64,000 bases of DNA from positions 186,001-250,000 of the forward strand of contig NZ_CP039143.1 of the NCBI RefSeq assembly GCF_013343215.1, written 5' to 3'. A program made the position numbers and the translations under genes. The notes beneath the pieces were generated by a model, which was not told the DNA's origin, searched no databases, and was given only the letters and a program-made list of their open reading frames with translations. Below, one piece after another: positions 47,762-56,368 of the stretch (its first letter is position 1; every line of letters begins with the position of its first letter). This stretch comes from Acinetobacter sp. 10FS3-1 (GTDB taxonomy: Bacteria; Pseudomonadota; Gammaproteobacteria; Pseudomonadales; Moraxellaceae).

Positions 47762-48594
47762 AAAAATTTTTCATCCTGTTTTTGACTCTGGCTTTGGCAT
47801 GGATTGTCAAACTGAGCTATGACCTCTATCTCTTGAATTCAGCCCAGACGGAATTAAATGGACGTTTAAATCAGATCCAGCAGCAGAATGCTAACCTGAA
47901 TGATCAGCTGGTGGCTTTAAAGCGGTTAGTGGTCTCGAACTCATCTACAGCAGCTGTGGCGAGTGGTTCTGAGAATAGTCAGACCGTCGCGGTCGATACA
48001 CATCAAAACCTGGAGCTGGTTGAACAATATCTGGATCTGATTGAATTTGCTCTGCAACAGCAACAACATGCTATGGCGGTAGAAAAATTGAACCGTTTAA
48101 AAAATGAAGTGGCTCAGCTGGGCCTGGCACCTGCGTTGGCTGGCAGTCTGGAACAGGCGATCGTCAAAGACCAGGAGACTTTGAAGCAGTGGACCAATGA
48201 ACGGGTGATGCAACGGAACAGACTGAATGAATTATTAAGCCAGATGGATGCTGAAATTAAAAAAGAAATTCAGCTCCCCCATCAGGCCTCATCTACGCAA
48301 ACTCGTTCATTTTGGCAACGCTGGATTCAAATTGAGCCGGTCGAACAGATGAGCAGTGTGCTGATGCAACGCCATCTGATTTTAAAAGAAGCACAACTAC
48401 GCTTGCTGATTGCACAAAACACCCTGCAACAGGGGCAGCAAGTGGCTTTTCAGCAGGCATTGCAGAGCGTCATTGATGTGCTGGAGCAATTGCCGGATGA
48501 ACGCAGTCAGCACTGGATCAAACAGTTGCAACAGATCAAGGCCACGCCACTAACGCCTGTTCCGTTGTTAAATACTCGTACCCTGCTGAGCTAA
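47758..48594 (+). CDS. hemX: HemX-like membrane protein
   Basis: 278 residues; N-terminal membrane segment (FFILFLTLALAWIVKLSYDL), then a coiled coil (QIQQQNANLNDQLVALKRL) and a helical periplasmic domain. Not itself a methyltransferase despite the old annotation; in this operon position it is thought to assist tetrapyrrole metabolism. ATGA overlap with hemD. Confidence 0.85.
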   Translation: MKKFFILFLTLALAWIVKLSYDLYLLNSAQTELNGRLNQIQQQNANLNDQLVALKRLVVSNSSTAAVASGSENSQTVAVDTHQNLELVEQYLDLIEFALQQQQHAMAVEKLNRLKNEVAQLGLAPALAGSLEQAIVKDQETLKQWTNERVMQRNRLNELLSQMDAEIKKEIQLPHQASSTQTRSFWQRWIQIEPVEQMSSVLMQRHLILKEAQLRLLIAQNTLQQGQQVAFQQALQSVIDVLEQLPDERSQHWIKQLQQIKATPLTPVPLLNTRTLLS

Positions 48595-48600
48595 ACGCTT

Positions 48601-49794
48601 ATGAAACAGATTTTGCTTGCTTATTTATTGGCGTGTTTGTTTGGCATTGCGATCCTAAGCGTGATGAGTTATGGCCATGGCCCAGGATATGTCTATTTAT
48701 ACTGGCGTGAATGGCAAATTCAGACCACCTTCTGGTTTCTGGCTGCTATGCTGGCGCTGACCAGTTTGGTGATGCAAATGATCTGGTATGCCACCAAACG
48801 CTATTTGAGCCGTGAACAGCGCAAGCATGAAACAGTGTTTAGTTTTGCCCGTTTACATCCTTATGAGCAGTTGGCTGTGGTCTGGTTGCTGAATGCAGCA
48901 CAGGATCAGCGCAATTTTATTCAGCAGTCTTTTAATACTTCAGGGCTACTCAAATATATTATTGAGGCGCGATTATCTTGGGGACAGCAGCAATATAGCG
49001 AAGCTTTGCAAGCCTTAAATCAATCTAACCCTATGGCATTTGAGCTGGCAGAATTACAGCGAATAGAAATTTATTTATCTCAGCAAGATGGCCAGCAGGC
49101 TTTAACCCATTTAGAGTTTTTAAACCAGCATGAATTATCACCTTGGTTAAATCAGGTGAAAACTGCCTATGAACAGCGTTTAAATTCATTATGGGGACAG
49201 TTTGCCTTACAGTTTCCGTGGTTATATCTGCGCTCGACCAAATATGGACACTTAGACCAAAAAGTCAAAAAGTCCTGGTTAGAACAGTTATTAGCGGACT
49301 ATGATCAGGCCAGTGAAGAAGATTTAAAATATTTGCAGCAACGGTATCTGGATTTAAAACCCCAGTTATTTACGCGTGATTATGAGGTTAACCTCTTATG
49401 GCTAAAACTATTATTTAAAATGCCCGAAATGAGCGCCGAACATGAAAGTCTGGCTATGCAGTTACTGGAACAGCAATTTAATCAGGATGTCTTTTATTTG
49501 TGGTTCCAGCAGCAACTATTAAGACAGGCTCCAGATTATAGTTATATTGCTGAGCAAATTGCACTTTGGGAAAATAAATATATGACCCTGCCTATTCTGA
49601 CCTTTGCCAAATGGCACGTGTTACGGGCCACAGGGCATACTGAGGAAGCTGAGCAATTGCTGGACTTATACCCGGATGATATTCGTATGGGTTATTTAAG
49701 AATTAAGTCGGTCTTGCAGGACAGAGAGGATTTGTTGCAACAGCTGCATAAGGTATTTGAATCGAATGTCAATTTTATAGAAATTAGAATTTAA
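48601..49794 (+). CDS. hemY: HemY-like membrane protein (TPR domain)
   Basis: 397 residues. Two N-terminal hydrophobic segments with YVYLYWREWQIQTTFWF between, then α-helical repeats of TPR kind (SWGQQQYSEALQALNQSN). Follows hemX by six bases. In proteobacteria HemY of this kind is a protoporphyrinogen-pathway accessory protein, unrelated to the oxidase of Bacillus with the same name. Confidence 0.85.
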   Translation: MKQILLAYLLACLFGIAILSVMSYGHGPGYVYLYWREWQIQTTFWFLAAMLALTSLVMQMIWYATKRYLSREQRKHETVFSFARLHPYEQLAVVWLLNAAQDQRNFIQQSFNTSGLLKYIIEARLSWGQQQYSEALQALNQSNPMAFELAELQRIEIYLSQQDGQQALTHLEFLNQHELSPWLNQVKTAYEQRLNSLWGQFALQFPWLYLRSTKYGHLDQKVKKSWLEQLLADYDQASEEDLKYLQQRYLDLKPQLFTRDYEVNLLWLKLLFKMPEMSAEHESLAMQLLEQQFNQDVFYLWFQQQLLRQAPDYSYIAEQIALWENKYMTLPILTFAKWHVLRATGHTEEAEQLLDLYPDDIRMGYLRIKSVLQDREDLLQQLHKVFESNVNFIEIRI

Positions 49795-49802
49795 GGATGA
49801 TC

Positions 49803-50231
49803 ATGTCGGAATTACAACAATATCCAATCATTTACTCACAGGTCGTGGCTTGGGGAGATATGGACGCTTTTGGTCATGTTAATAATGTTATCTATTACCG
49901 CTATATTGAAATTGCACGTCTGGCGTATTTAAATCAATTAAATGTTTTTGATGAAGATATTTTAACTGTAGTGGCTTCAAATCAATGCCGATATTTAAAA
50001 CCGGTGGTCTATCCTGATCAGTTAAAGATTGCGGTGCGTATTGATGAACTCAGACATACTGCGATCAGAATGCATTATCTATTATGGAGTGAAGTACAAC
50101 AGTGTATTGTGGCCACTTCAGAAGCAGTAATTGTCTGTCTCAATAAACACACTCTACAAAAAACAGTCATTCCGCCAACTATTCGAGAAAAAATCATCCA
50201 ACTTGAATCAAGTGTGGGGCATATAATTTAA
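49803..50231 (+). CDS. YbgC-like 4HBT acyl-CoA thioesterase
   Basis: Hotdog-fold thioesterase of 142 residues. Key motif VAWGDMDAFGHVNNVIYYRYIE with catalytic Asp, the usual 4HBT signature. AAGGATG precedes the start; a slightly earlier in-frame ATG (49797) is possible. Follows hemY by 8 bases. Substrate unknown. Confidence 0.87.
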   Translation: MSELQQYPIIYSQVVAWGDMDAFGHVNNVIYYRYIEIARLAYLNQLNVFDEDILTVVASNQCRYLKPVVYPDQLKIAVRIDELRHTAIRMHYLLWSEVQQCIVATSEAVIVCLNKHTLQKTVIPPTIREKIIQLESSVGHII

Positions 50232-50383
50232 TAAGTAGACTAATTATTTATTTTTTGTAATGAGTTTTCAATTAATTGTTGTAGACTTCAATTATATATT
50301 GAATATTTTTTTTAAAATAAATATGATGAAGCTGTTATTTAATAAAACAAATAATGTTATTGAAATATTTTTTGGAGAATATA

Positions 50384-50707
50384 ATGCCGGATATCACAAA
50401 TCTATCTGTTGAACAGTTAAAACGCCTGCAAGCTGAAGCTGAAGCCCTGATTGCCTCAAAAAAAGATCAAGAAATTGAAGAAGCTTATCGTCAAGTTTTA
50501 GAGATTGCGGAAAAAGTGGGATTAAGTATTGAACAGCTGATCGAGTTTGGCGCGTCGAAACGTAAAAAAACCTCACGTAAATCTGTAGAGCCACGTTATC
50601 GCAGTAAATCGAATACTGCAGATACCTGGACCGGTCGTGGTAAACAGCCACGTTGGCTGGTTGCAGAATTGGAAAAAGGTGCAAAGCTGGAAGATTTTTT
50701 AATTTAA
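50384..50707 (+). CDS. H-NS family nucleoid-associated protein
   Basis: 107 residues from ATG 50384 (GGAG 7 bases upstream). N-terminal coiled-coil oligomerisation region (LSVEQLKRLQAEAEALIASK), linker RKKTSRKS, then the H-NS DNA-binding core PRYRSKSNTADTWTGRGKQPRWL. The TWTGRGxxPxW motif is the hallmark. It should silence AT-rich DNA such as the SIR2 gene and the accessory patch in this window (inference). The upstream region is itself very AT-rich. Confidence 0.92.
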   Translation: MPDITNLSVEQLKRLQAEAEALIASKKDQEIEEAYRQVLEIAEKVGLSIEQLIEFGASKRKKTSRKSVEPRYRSKSNTADTWTGRGKQPRWLVAELEKGAKLEDFLI

Positions 50708-50762
50708 TTTTTAATTAATATTTCGTCATTAGCTCGTCATATAGGCGAGCTATGATTGATGA

Positions 50763-50789
50763 ACCAAGCATGACTGCTTGGTTTTTTTA
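50763..50789 (+). terminator. Terminator after the H-NS gene
   Basis: AACCAAGCA-TGAC-TGCTTGGTT followed by TTTTT. Confidence 0.88.
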
Positions 50790-50887
50790 TAGCTATGAAT
50801 TGGCGCCATAGAAAAAGTGTGCATAATGGTCTGTAGAAGTAAAAATGATAAACGGGAATTCAGATTCGATATGTTGGTCGTGATGGA

Positions 50888-51631
50888 ATGAGCAGTAAAC
50901 CGAAAACTTTAAAGTGGTTAATACTTGCAATTGGGGCCTTTTTTATCTTTGTTGTACTGCAGGTGCCAGCAGCTTGGTTAGTTTCAAAATTTTATAAAAA
51001 TAATCAGGTCTTACACAATATTAACGGGAATATCTGGCAGGGAAGTGCAGACTGGAAAAAAGGAAACTTAACTGGAAGCTTGAATTGGCAGCTCAGACCT
51101 CTGGACCTGCTATTGCTGAGATTGGGGGCTCAAGTCGATCTGCATAGCGGTAATACTCAACTTTCCGGCACCCTGGCATACGGCCTGAACAAAACTTTAA
51201 GAGTTAAAAATCTTGAAGGTCAGCTGGCACCAGAAAGCTTAAAAAAGCTGGCCGCCTGGCAATGGCCTAGTAATTCAATCCAGCTCAAAGAGCTGGACTT
51301 TAAGTATAAAAAAGAGCAGGGCTTTAGCCAGGTGACGGGTCAGCTACAGTGGGCAGGAGGAGAGTTGATCTATACTTTTGCCCAGCGTCAGGAACAGATC
51401 AATGTGCCAGCTTTAACTGGTCAGCTCTCGGATGAAAGTAACCAGCTGCTGCTGGACGTACGAGATGCCCGCGATCAGCGAATGCTAAATATAAAACTTG
51501 ATCCTGATCTCATGCTGGATGTCCAGCTCACCCAGCGTTTCTTGATGAATGCACCTGCTTATACAGGTAAAGCCGGTCTGGACACCTATGTCATTAGTAC
51601 CCGCCAACCGCTGATGGGAGGGCTAAACTGA
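50888..51631 (+). CDS. gspN: GspN type II secretion system protein N
   Basis: 247 residues; one N-terminal membrane anchor (LKWLILAIGAFFIFVVLQ), then a periplasmic β-rich domain beginning NINGNIWQGSADWKKGNLTG. T2SS accessory inner-membrane protein. Overlaps gspC by one base (TGATG), and gspN-C-D is an order seen in Acinetobacter. Confidence 0.87.
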   Translation: MSSKPKTLKWLILAIGAFFIFVVLQVPAAWLVSKFYKNNQVLHNINGNIWQGSADWKKGNLTGSLNWQLRPLDLLLLRLGAQVDLHSGNTQLSGTLAYGLNKTLRVKNLEGQLAPESLKKLAAWQWPSNSIQLKELDFKYKKEQGFSQVTGQLQWAGGELIYTFAQRQEQINVPALTGQLSDESNQLLLDVRDARDQRMLNIKLDPDLMLDVQLTQRFLMNAPAYTGKAGLDTYVISTRQPLMGGLN

Positions 51632-52491
51632 TGGCCTTCTCTCTAGATGACTTGAAGAACTTGAATCTGCAGCAAGCTAACCGGGCTGCACCTGTATTGC
51701 TCCTGTTTTTAATGCTGTATGTATGCTGGAAACTGGCTGCTCTATTCTGGTTGTTGGTGGCTCCTCCTCAGGCCATGCAGGTAGATCGGGTTGAACTCGG
51801 TTCACAACAGCCACAGGTGCCGAATATCAGTGCATTTTCGTTATTTCAGGAAAACACACAAACGGCGGCAACGACCGAGATTGCTAATCTCAGCTTGCAA
51901 GGGGTGGTGGTGGCCAGCCCGAGTTATAACTCTTCAGCAGTTTTTAAGATCAATGATCAGGTCGACCGTTACCGTGTGGGCGAAACGCTGGCCAATAGTG
52001 GATTTGAGCTGGCAGAAGTGTATTGGGATCGGGTTGTACTGCGCCGTCCTGGCGGGGCCACGCAGGAAGTATTCTTCAAAGGGCTGGAAAATGGTTTAAA
52101 TCAGCCGATTGTTCCAGAACAGTCTCTGCTGTCTGCCAAGCCCTCTTCAGGTAATGAAGGTCGGGCTGAGCCTCAAGCTCCTGCCCCATCACCGCAAAAT
52201 GAGATTGGTCGTGCCATTCAGCAGATGCAGGAAAATCGTGAACAATATTTACAAAATATGGGGGTTAGTGCAGCCGATGGCAGTTATGAAGTCACCTCTC
52301 GTACACCGCTTGCGCTGCGTAACCGCCTGGGTTTAAGACCGGGGGATCGGATTCTGTCTTTAAATGGCCAGACGCTCACACAGGGGCAGACTGAAGCACA
52401 ATTACTAGAACAGGCTCGACGTGAAGGTCAGGTGAAACTCGAAATACAACGTGGTGATCAGGTGATGACCATACAACAAGATTTGAAATGA
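51631..52491 (+). CDS. gspC: GspC type II secretion system protein C
   Basis: 286 residues. Inner-membrane segment (APVLLLFLMLYVCWKLAALFWL), homology region with SLQGVVVASPSYNSSAVFKI that contacts the secretin, Pro/Ala-rich linker, C-terminal PDZ-like domain (NRLGLRPGDRILSLNGQTL). Couples the inner-membrane platform to GspD. Confidence 0.93.
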   Translation: MAFSLDDLKNLNLQQANRAAPVLLLFLMLYVCWKLAALFWLLVAPPQAMQVDRVELGSQQPQVPNISAFSLFQENTQTAATTEIANLSLQGVVVASPSYNSSAVFKINDQVDRYRVGETLANSGFELAEVYWDRVVLRRPGGATQEVFFKGLENGLNQPIVPEQSLLSAKPSSGNEGRAEPQAPAPSPQNEIGRAIQQMQENREQYLQNMGVSAADGSYEVTSRTPLALRNRLGLRPGDRILSLNGQTLTQGQTEAQLLEQARREGQVKLEIQRGDQVMTIQQDLK

Positions 52492-52532
52492 TGTGTCATC
52501 ACAACATATAGGGTTAGGAAGCACAAAAGTTT

Positions 52533-54788
52533 ATGGCTTTATTTAATAATAATCGATCAGCTTGGGCGCTGTGCGCGGCTGCACCATTGGTGGCTATGGT
52601 CAGTACGGCCAGTTATGCACAAACCTGGAAAATTAATCTCCGGGATGCAGACTTAACCGTTTTCATTAATGAAGTTGCTGATATTACAGGTAAAAATTTT
52701 GCAGTAGATCCCCGGGTACGTGGTAATGTTACGGTGATTTCCAATAAACCTTTAAATAAAAATGAAGTTTATGACCTGTTTTTAGGCGTGTTGAATGTCA
52801 ATGGGGTAGTGGCCATTCCTTCAGGTAATACCATCAAGTTGGTGCCTGATAGCAATGTCAAAAACTCGGGCATTCCCTATGATGCCCGTAGCCGCGCTCG
52901 TGGAGACCAGATTGTTACCCGGGTCATCTGGCTGGAAAATACCAATCCGAATGACCTGATTCCGGCCCTGCGTCCTTTAATGCCGCAATTTGCCCATCTG
53001 GCTGCTGTGCCGGGCACCAATGCCCTGATCGTGTCAGATCGTGCCAATAATATTTATCAGCTGGAAACCATCATCCGTAATCTGGACGGAACAGGGCAAA
53101 ATGACATCGAGGCAGTAAGCCTGCAATCGAGTCAGGCTGAAGAAATGATCGAGCTGATTGAGTCGATGACCGCGACAGGTGCCGCCAAGGATCTGCGTGG
53201 TTCTCGTGTTCGGGTAATTGCCGATGTGCGAACCAACCGGATTCTGATCAAAGGTGATTTGGCCACCCGCAAACGGGTACGTCAGATGATTGAAACGCTG
53301 GATGTGCCGGCCGCCGACCGTCTGGGCGGATTAAAAGTCTTTCGCCTGAAATATGCGAGTGCCAAGAATCTGGCGGAAATTCTGCAAGGTCTGGTCACAG
53401 GGCAGGCCGTGAAAAGTAGTTCGGATCATGCGTCATCTGACTCATCTTCCTCCAATCCCATCAGTAATTTAAGCAATAGCAACAGTGCTGGCAGCAATTC
53501 AAATAGTAATGGTGCTTCCGGTATTCAGCTGAACAGTGGCATGAAAGCCGAGCAGGGGGGCATCAGTAGTTTTAGTGCCAATGGGGTTAGTATTATTGCG
53601 GACGCTACCCAGAACTCGCTGGTGGTCAAAGCAGATCCGCAGTTAATGCGTGAAATAGAATCTGCAATTAACCAGCTGGATGTTCGTCGCCAGCAGGTGC
53701 TGATTGAAGCTGCCATTATTGAGATTGAAGGCAATGACGCGGACCAGCTTGGGGTGCAATGGGCCCTGGGTGATCTCAATAGCGGTATTGGCTTGATTAA
53801 CTTTGATAATTTTGGCAGCAGCCTGAAAAATATTGCCGCGGGTTATCTGACTGGCGGCCTAGCAGGGGCGGGCAGTGCGCTGGGTACAGGTGGCTCATTA
53901 ATCCTGGGTGACTATAAAGAAGGGGCAGATGGGTCCCGCAAGCTGTATGGAGCCTTGATTCAGGCGCTCAAAGAAACCACCAAATCCAATCTGTTGTCTA
54001 CGCCGTCTATTGTCACGATGGACAATGAAGAAGCGTATATCGTGGTAGGTGAAAACGTACCTTTTGTTACCGGTTCAGTATCGACGGGTGCTGCTGGTGT
54101 TGCCAATCCCTATACCACGATTGAACGTAAGGATGTCGGGGTAACCTTAAAAGTGATTCCACACATTGGGGAGGATGGTACGGTACGTCTGGAAGTCGAA
54201 CAGGAGGTATCGGATGTTAAAGCCAATAAAGGACAGGCATCTGATCTGGTGACCAGTAAACGGGCCATTAAAACCTCGATTCTGGCTGAACATGGCCAAA
54301 CCATTGTATTGGGCGGTCTGATTTCGGACAACACCAGTTATGGCCGTCAGGCTATACCGGGTCTGGGTGCCATTCCAGGTCTTGGCCGCTTATTCCGCTC
54401 CGAAGGAAAGTCTAATCAGAAACGTAACCTGTTGATTTTTATTCATCCGACCATTGTGGGCGACAAGAATGCAGTACGCAAACTGACCCAACAGCGCTAT
54501 AGCCAGTTATATAGTTTGCAATTGGCTCTGGATGCAGATGGGAATTTCTCCAAATTGCCGGAAAATGTAGATGATGTCTATCAGCAGCGTATTCCAGTGT
54601 CTAAAACCCCATTAAAAAATTCGCCTTATCAGACTGTGCCAACGGCCCCTGCAACGAACTCATCTACAGTGACGACCACACCTGTTGCAATCGAGCCAGT
54701 CATTCCACAGCAGACTGTACCGCCTGTCGAGCAGATCGAAAAAAGTAAAAATACCGTTACAACCACTACACTTAGACCGAAAAGCTAG
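52533..54788 (+). CDS. gspD: GspD type II secretion system secretin
   Basis: Outer-membrane channel for folded exoproteins. 751 residues: signal peptide (PLVAMVSTASYAQ), N0-N3 domains (DLTVFINEVADITGKNFAVD; YDLFLGVLNVNGVVAI; VFRLKYASAKNLAEIL), a Ser/Asn-rich insert around residues 295-325, secretin core with NEEAYIVVGENVPFVTGS and IVLGGLISDN...IPGLGAIPGLGRLFR, then a Pro/Thr/Val-rich tail that may bind a pilotin. The rest of the gsp genes are elsewhere. Confidence 0.95.
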   Translation: MALFNNNRSAWALCAAAPLVAMVSTASYAQTWKINLRDADLTVFINEVADITGKNFAVDPRVRGNVTVISNKPLNKNEVYDLFLGVLNVNGVVAIPSGNTIKLVPDSNVKNSGIPYDARSRARGDQIVTRVIWLENTNPNDLIPALRPLMPQFAHLAAVPGTNALIVSDRANNIYQLETIIRNLDGTGQNDIEAVSLQSSQAEEMIELIESMTATGAAKDLRGSRVRVIADVRTNRILIKGDLATRKRVRQMIETLDVPAADRLGGLKVFRLKYASAKNLAEILQGLVTGQAVKSSSDHASSDSSSSNPISNLSNSNSAGSNSNSNGASGIQLNSGMKAEQGGISSFSANGVSIIADATQNSLVVKADPQLMREIESAINQLDVRRQQVLIEAAIIEIEGNDADQLGVQWALGDLNSGIGLINFDNFGSSLKNIAAGYLTGGLAGAGSALGTGGSLILGDYKEGADGSRKLYGALIQALKETTKSNLLSTPSIVTMDNEEAYIVVGENVPFVTGSVSTGAAGVANPYTTIERKDVGVTLKVIPHIGEDGTVRLEVEQEVSDVKANKGQASDLVTSKRAIKTSILAEHGQTIVLGGLISDNTSYGRQAIPGLGAIPGLGRLFRSEGKSNQKRNLLIFIHPTIVGDKNAVRKLTQQRYSQLYSLQLALDADGNFSKLPENVDDVYQQRIPVSKTPLKNSPYQTVPTAPATNSSTVTTTPVAIEPVIPQQTVPPVEQIEKSKNTVTTTTLRPKS

Positions 54789-54850
54789 GATATTCGCATG
54801 GGCATGCAGCATGTTATGATAGCGGCAAAGAGAATAGAGAAGTGGATTTC

Positions 54851-55510
54851 ATGACTTGGAAAATACATGCGATTACAGATGATCTCGCTGGACAAGATAT
54901 TGCAATAGAGCGTGACATGCTGGTAGGGCGTCATCAGAGCGCCGATATTGTGTTGCAGGCAGCAGAGATTTCGCGTAAACATGCGGCTTTCCTGCTTAAA
55001 GAGGATGCACTGTGGGTGCAGGATTTGGGTTCATCCAATGGTACCTTTGTAAATGATCTGCGTATTGAGCAGGAAACCCTGTTAAAGCAAGATGATATCG
55101 TTCAATTCGCCAGCTTGAAGTTTTTGGTGCTTGAACCGGTTCGTGCGGTTGACGTTGCTGCAGACATTGAAGCAACTGCTGAAAAAGTGACTGAAGATGT
55201 AGAAGTGGTTGAAAAAACGCCAGCTCAACATATGAATGAGCAAGGTATACCAGAATTGAAAGAGCGTGATGCTTCAATCCAGTTAACACGTGATGGCATG
55301 CCAACCAATGTCGGTATTCCGAAACCGGCCCCGATTGCTGAAGGTATTGATCTGACCGCCGTCAAGCCTGAGCCTGCCCCGGTTTCGGTAGAGCAGCCGA
55401 TTTCCCGTGTTGAACAGGAAAAACAGGCGCAGAAAAATGCTTCTGTAGGCTTGATTTCCCTGATTGTACTGGTGATTCTGGCGATTATTGCCTGGGTATT
55501 ATTTAAATAG
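54851..55510 (+). CDS. FHA-domain protein with C-terminal membrane anchor
   Basis: 219 residues from ATG 54851. FHA phosphothreonine-binding domain (MLVGRHQSADIVL; ISRKHAAFLL; VQDLGSSNGTFVND), acidic/Pro linker, C-terminal hydrophobic segment (GLISLIVLVILAIIAWVLF). The FHA domain would face the cytoplasm. Closely follows gspD (about 60 bases) and may be cotranscribed. Role unknown. Confidence 0.85.
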   Translation: MTWKIHAITDDLAGQDIAIERDMLVGRHQSADIVLQAAEISRKHAAFLLKEDALWVQDLGSSNGTFVNDLRIEQETLLKQDDIVQFASLKFLVLEPVRAVDVAADIEATAEKVTEDVEVVEKTPAQHMNEQGIPELKERDASIQLTRDGMPTNVGIPKPAPIAEGIDLTAVKPEPAPVSVEQPISRVEQEKQAQKNASVGLISLIVLVILAIIAWVLFK

Positions 55511-55589
55511 GCCGATGATTGGCTATACAATCAAGGCATGCAGAACGCATGCCTTTTTTGACAATGCATAACTAAAAACGAGGGTCAGG

Positions 55590-56258
55590 ATGTCAATTGC
55601 ACAGCTCGAACAGCGCCAGCTGATTTTATTTGATCTGGATGGTACCTTGGTGGATTCGGCTCATGATCTGTATCGCGCCATGAATATGAGTCTTAATATC
55701 ATGCAACTGCCCTCGGTGACGGAAGAGCAGGTGCGGGTCTGGATTGGCAAGGGCAGTTCCCTCTTTTGCGAGAGCGTCCTGCGCCATTTGGTCGGTGAGG
55801 TGATGCCAGCGCAGCATCAGGAATTACTCAGTACCTTTCTGGAAATTTACAATGCCGATCCATGTATTGATACCGTGCCTTTCCCGGGGATTCTGGAATT
55901 TCTGGCTTGGGCCAAGGCCGAAGGTAAAACCCTGATCTGTGTTACCAATAAACCGGAGCGTCCGGCATGCAGTATTCTGGATACCTTGGAAATGTCACAG
56001 TATTTTACAGATACCATCGGTGGTGACCGGTTTGCCGAACGTAAGCCGCATCCACGTCAGCTATTACATTGTGTAGAGCACTATCAGGTGGCCAAAGAAC
56101 AGGTCTTGCTGATTGGTGATTCTTGCAATGATATTGAAGCAGCACGTCGGGCCGGCATTGATTGTATTGTAGTCAGCTATGGCTATAATCATGGCGAGGA
56201 TATTGCGGATTCGCAGCCACAGCAGATCGTGAGTGACTTAAGAGATTTGCTGAACTAG
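55590..56258 (+). CDS. gph: Phosphoglycolate phosphatase (HAD family)
   Basis: 222 residues with HAD motifs: nucleophile Asp in LILFDLDGTLVDSAHDL, ICVTNKPERP, RKPHPRQLLHC and LLIGDSCNDIEAARRAG. It removes phosphate from 2-phosphoglycolate formed in DNA repair. Immediately upstream of trpE, the usual gph-trpE order. Confidence 0.9.
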   Translation: MSIAQLEQRQLILFDLDGTLVDSAHDLYRAMNMSLNIMQLPSVTEEQVRVWIGKGSSLFCESVLRHLVGEVMPAQHQELLSTFLEIYNADPCIDTVPFPGILEFLAWAKAEGKTLICVTNKPERPACSILDTLEMSQYFTDTIGGDRFAERKPHPRQLLHCVEHYQVAKEQVLLIGDSCNDIEAARRAGIDCIVVSYGYNHGEDIADSQPQQIVSDLRDLLN

Positions 56259-56281
56259 CACAAGGGAATAAAGGAAATAGA

Positions 56282-56344
56282 ATGAATAGTGATACGGTTT
56301 TTCGATGGCGTCGCTCGGTTCACTTCAATTTGCAAACTAAGTAA
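56282..56344 (+). CDS. Possible leader peptide upstream of trpE (MNSDTVFRWRRSVHFNLQTK)
   Basis: A 20-codon frame with AAGGAA 7 bases upstream sits 24 bases before trpE. It contains one Trp codon at position 9 among several Arg codons. No terminator hairpin follows, so if it regulates trpE it would do so by translation coupling or ribosome stalling rather than classic attenuation. It may be a chance frame; comparison with other genomes would decide. Confidence 0.4.
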   Translation: MNSDTVFRWRRSVHFNLQTK

Positions 56345-56368
56345 ACCCTATTAAAAGAGAAAAACCGA

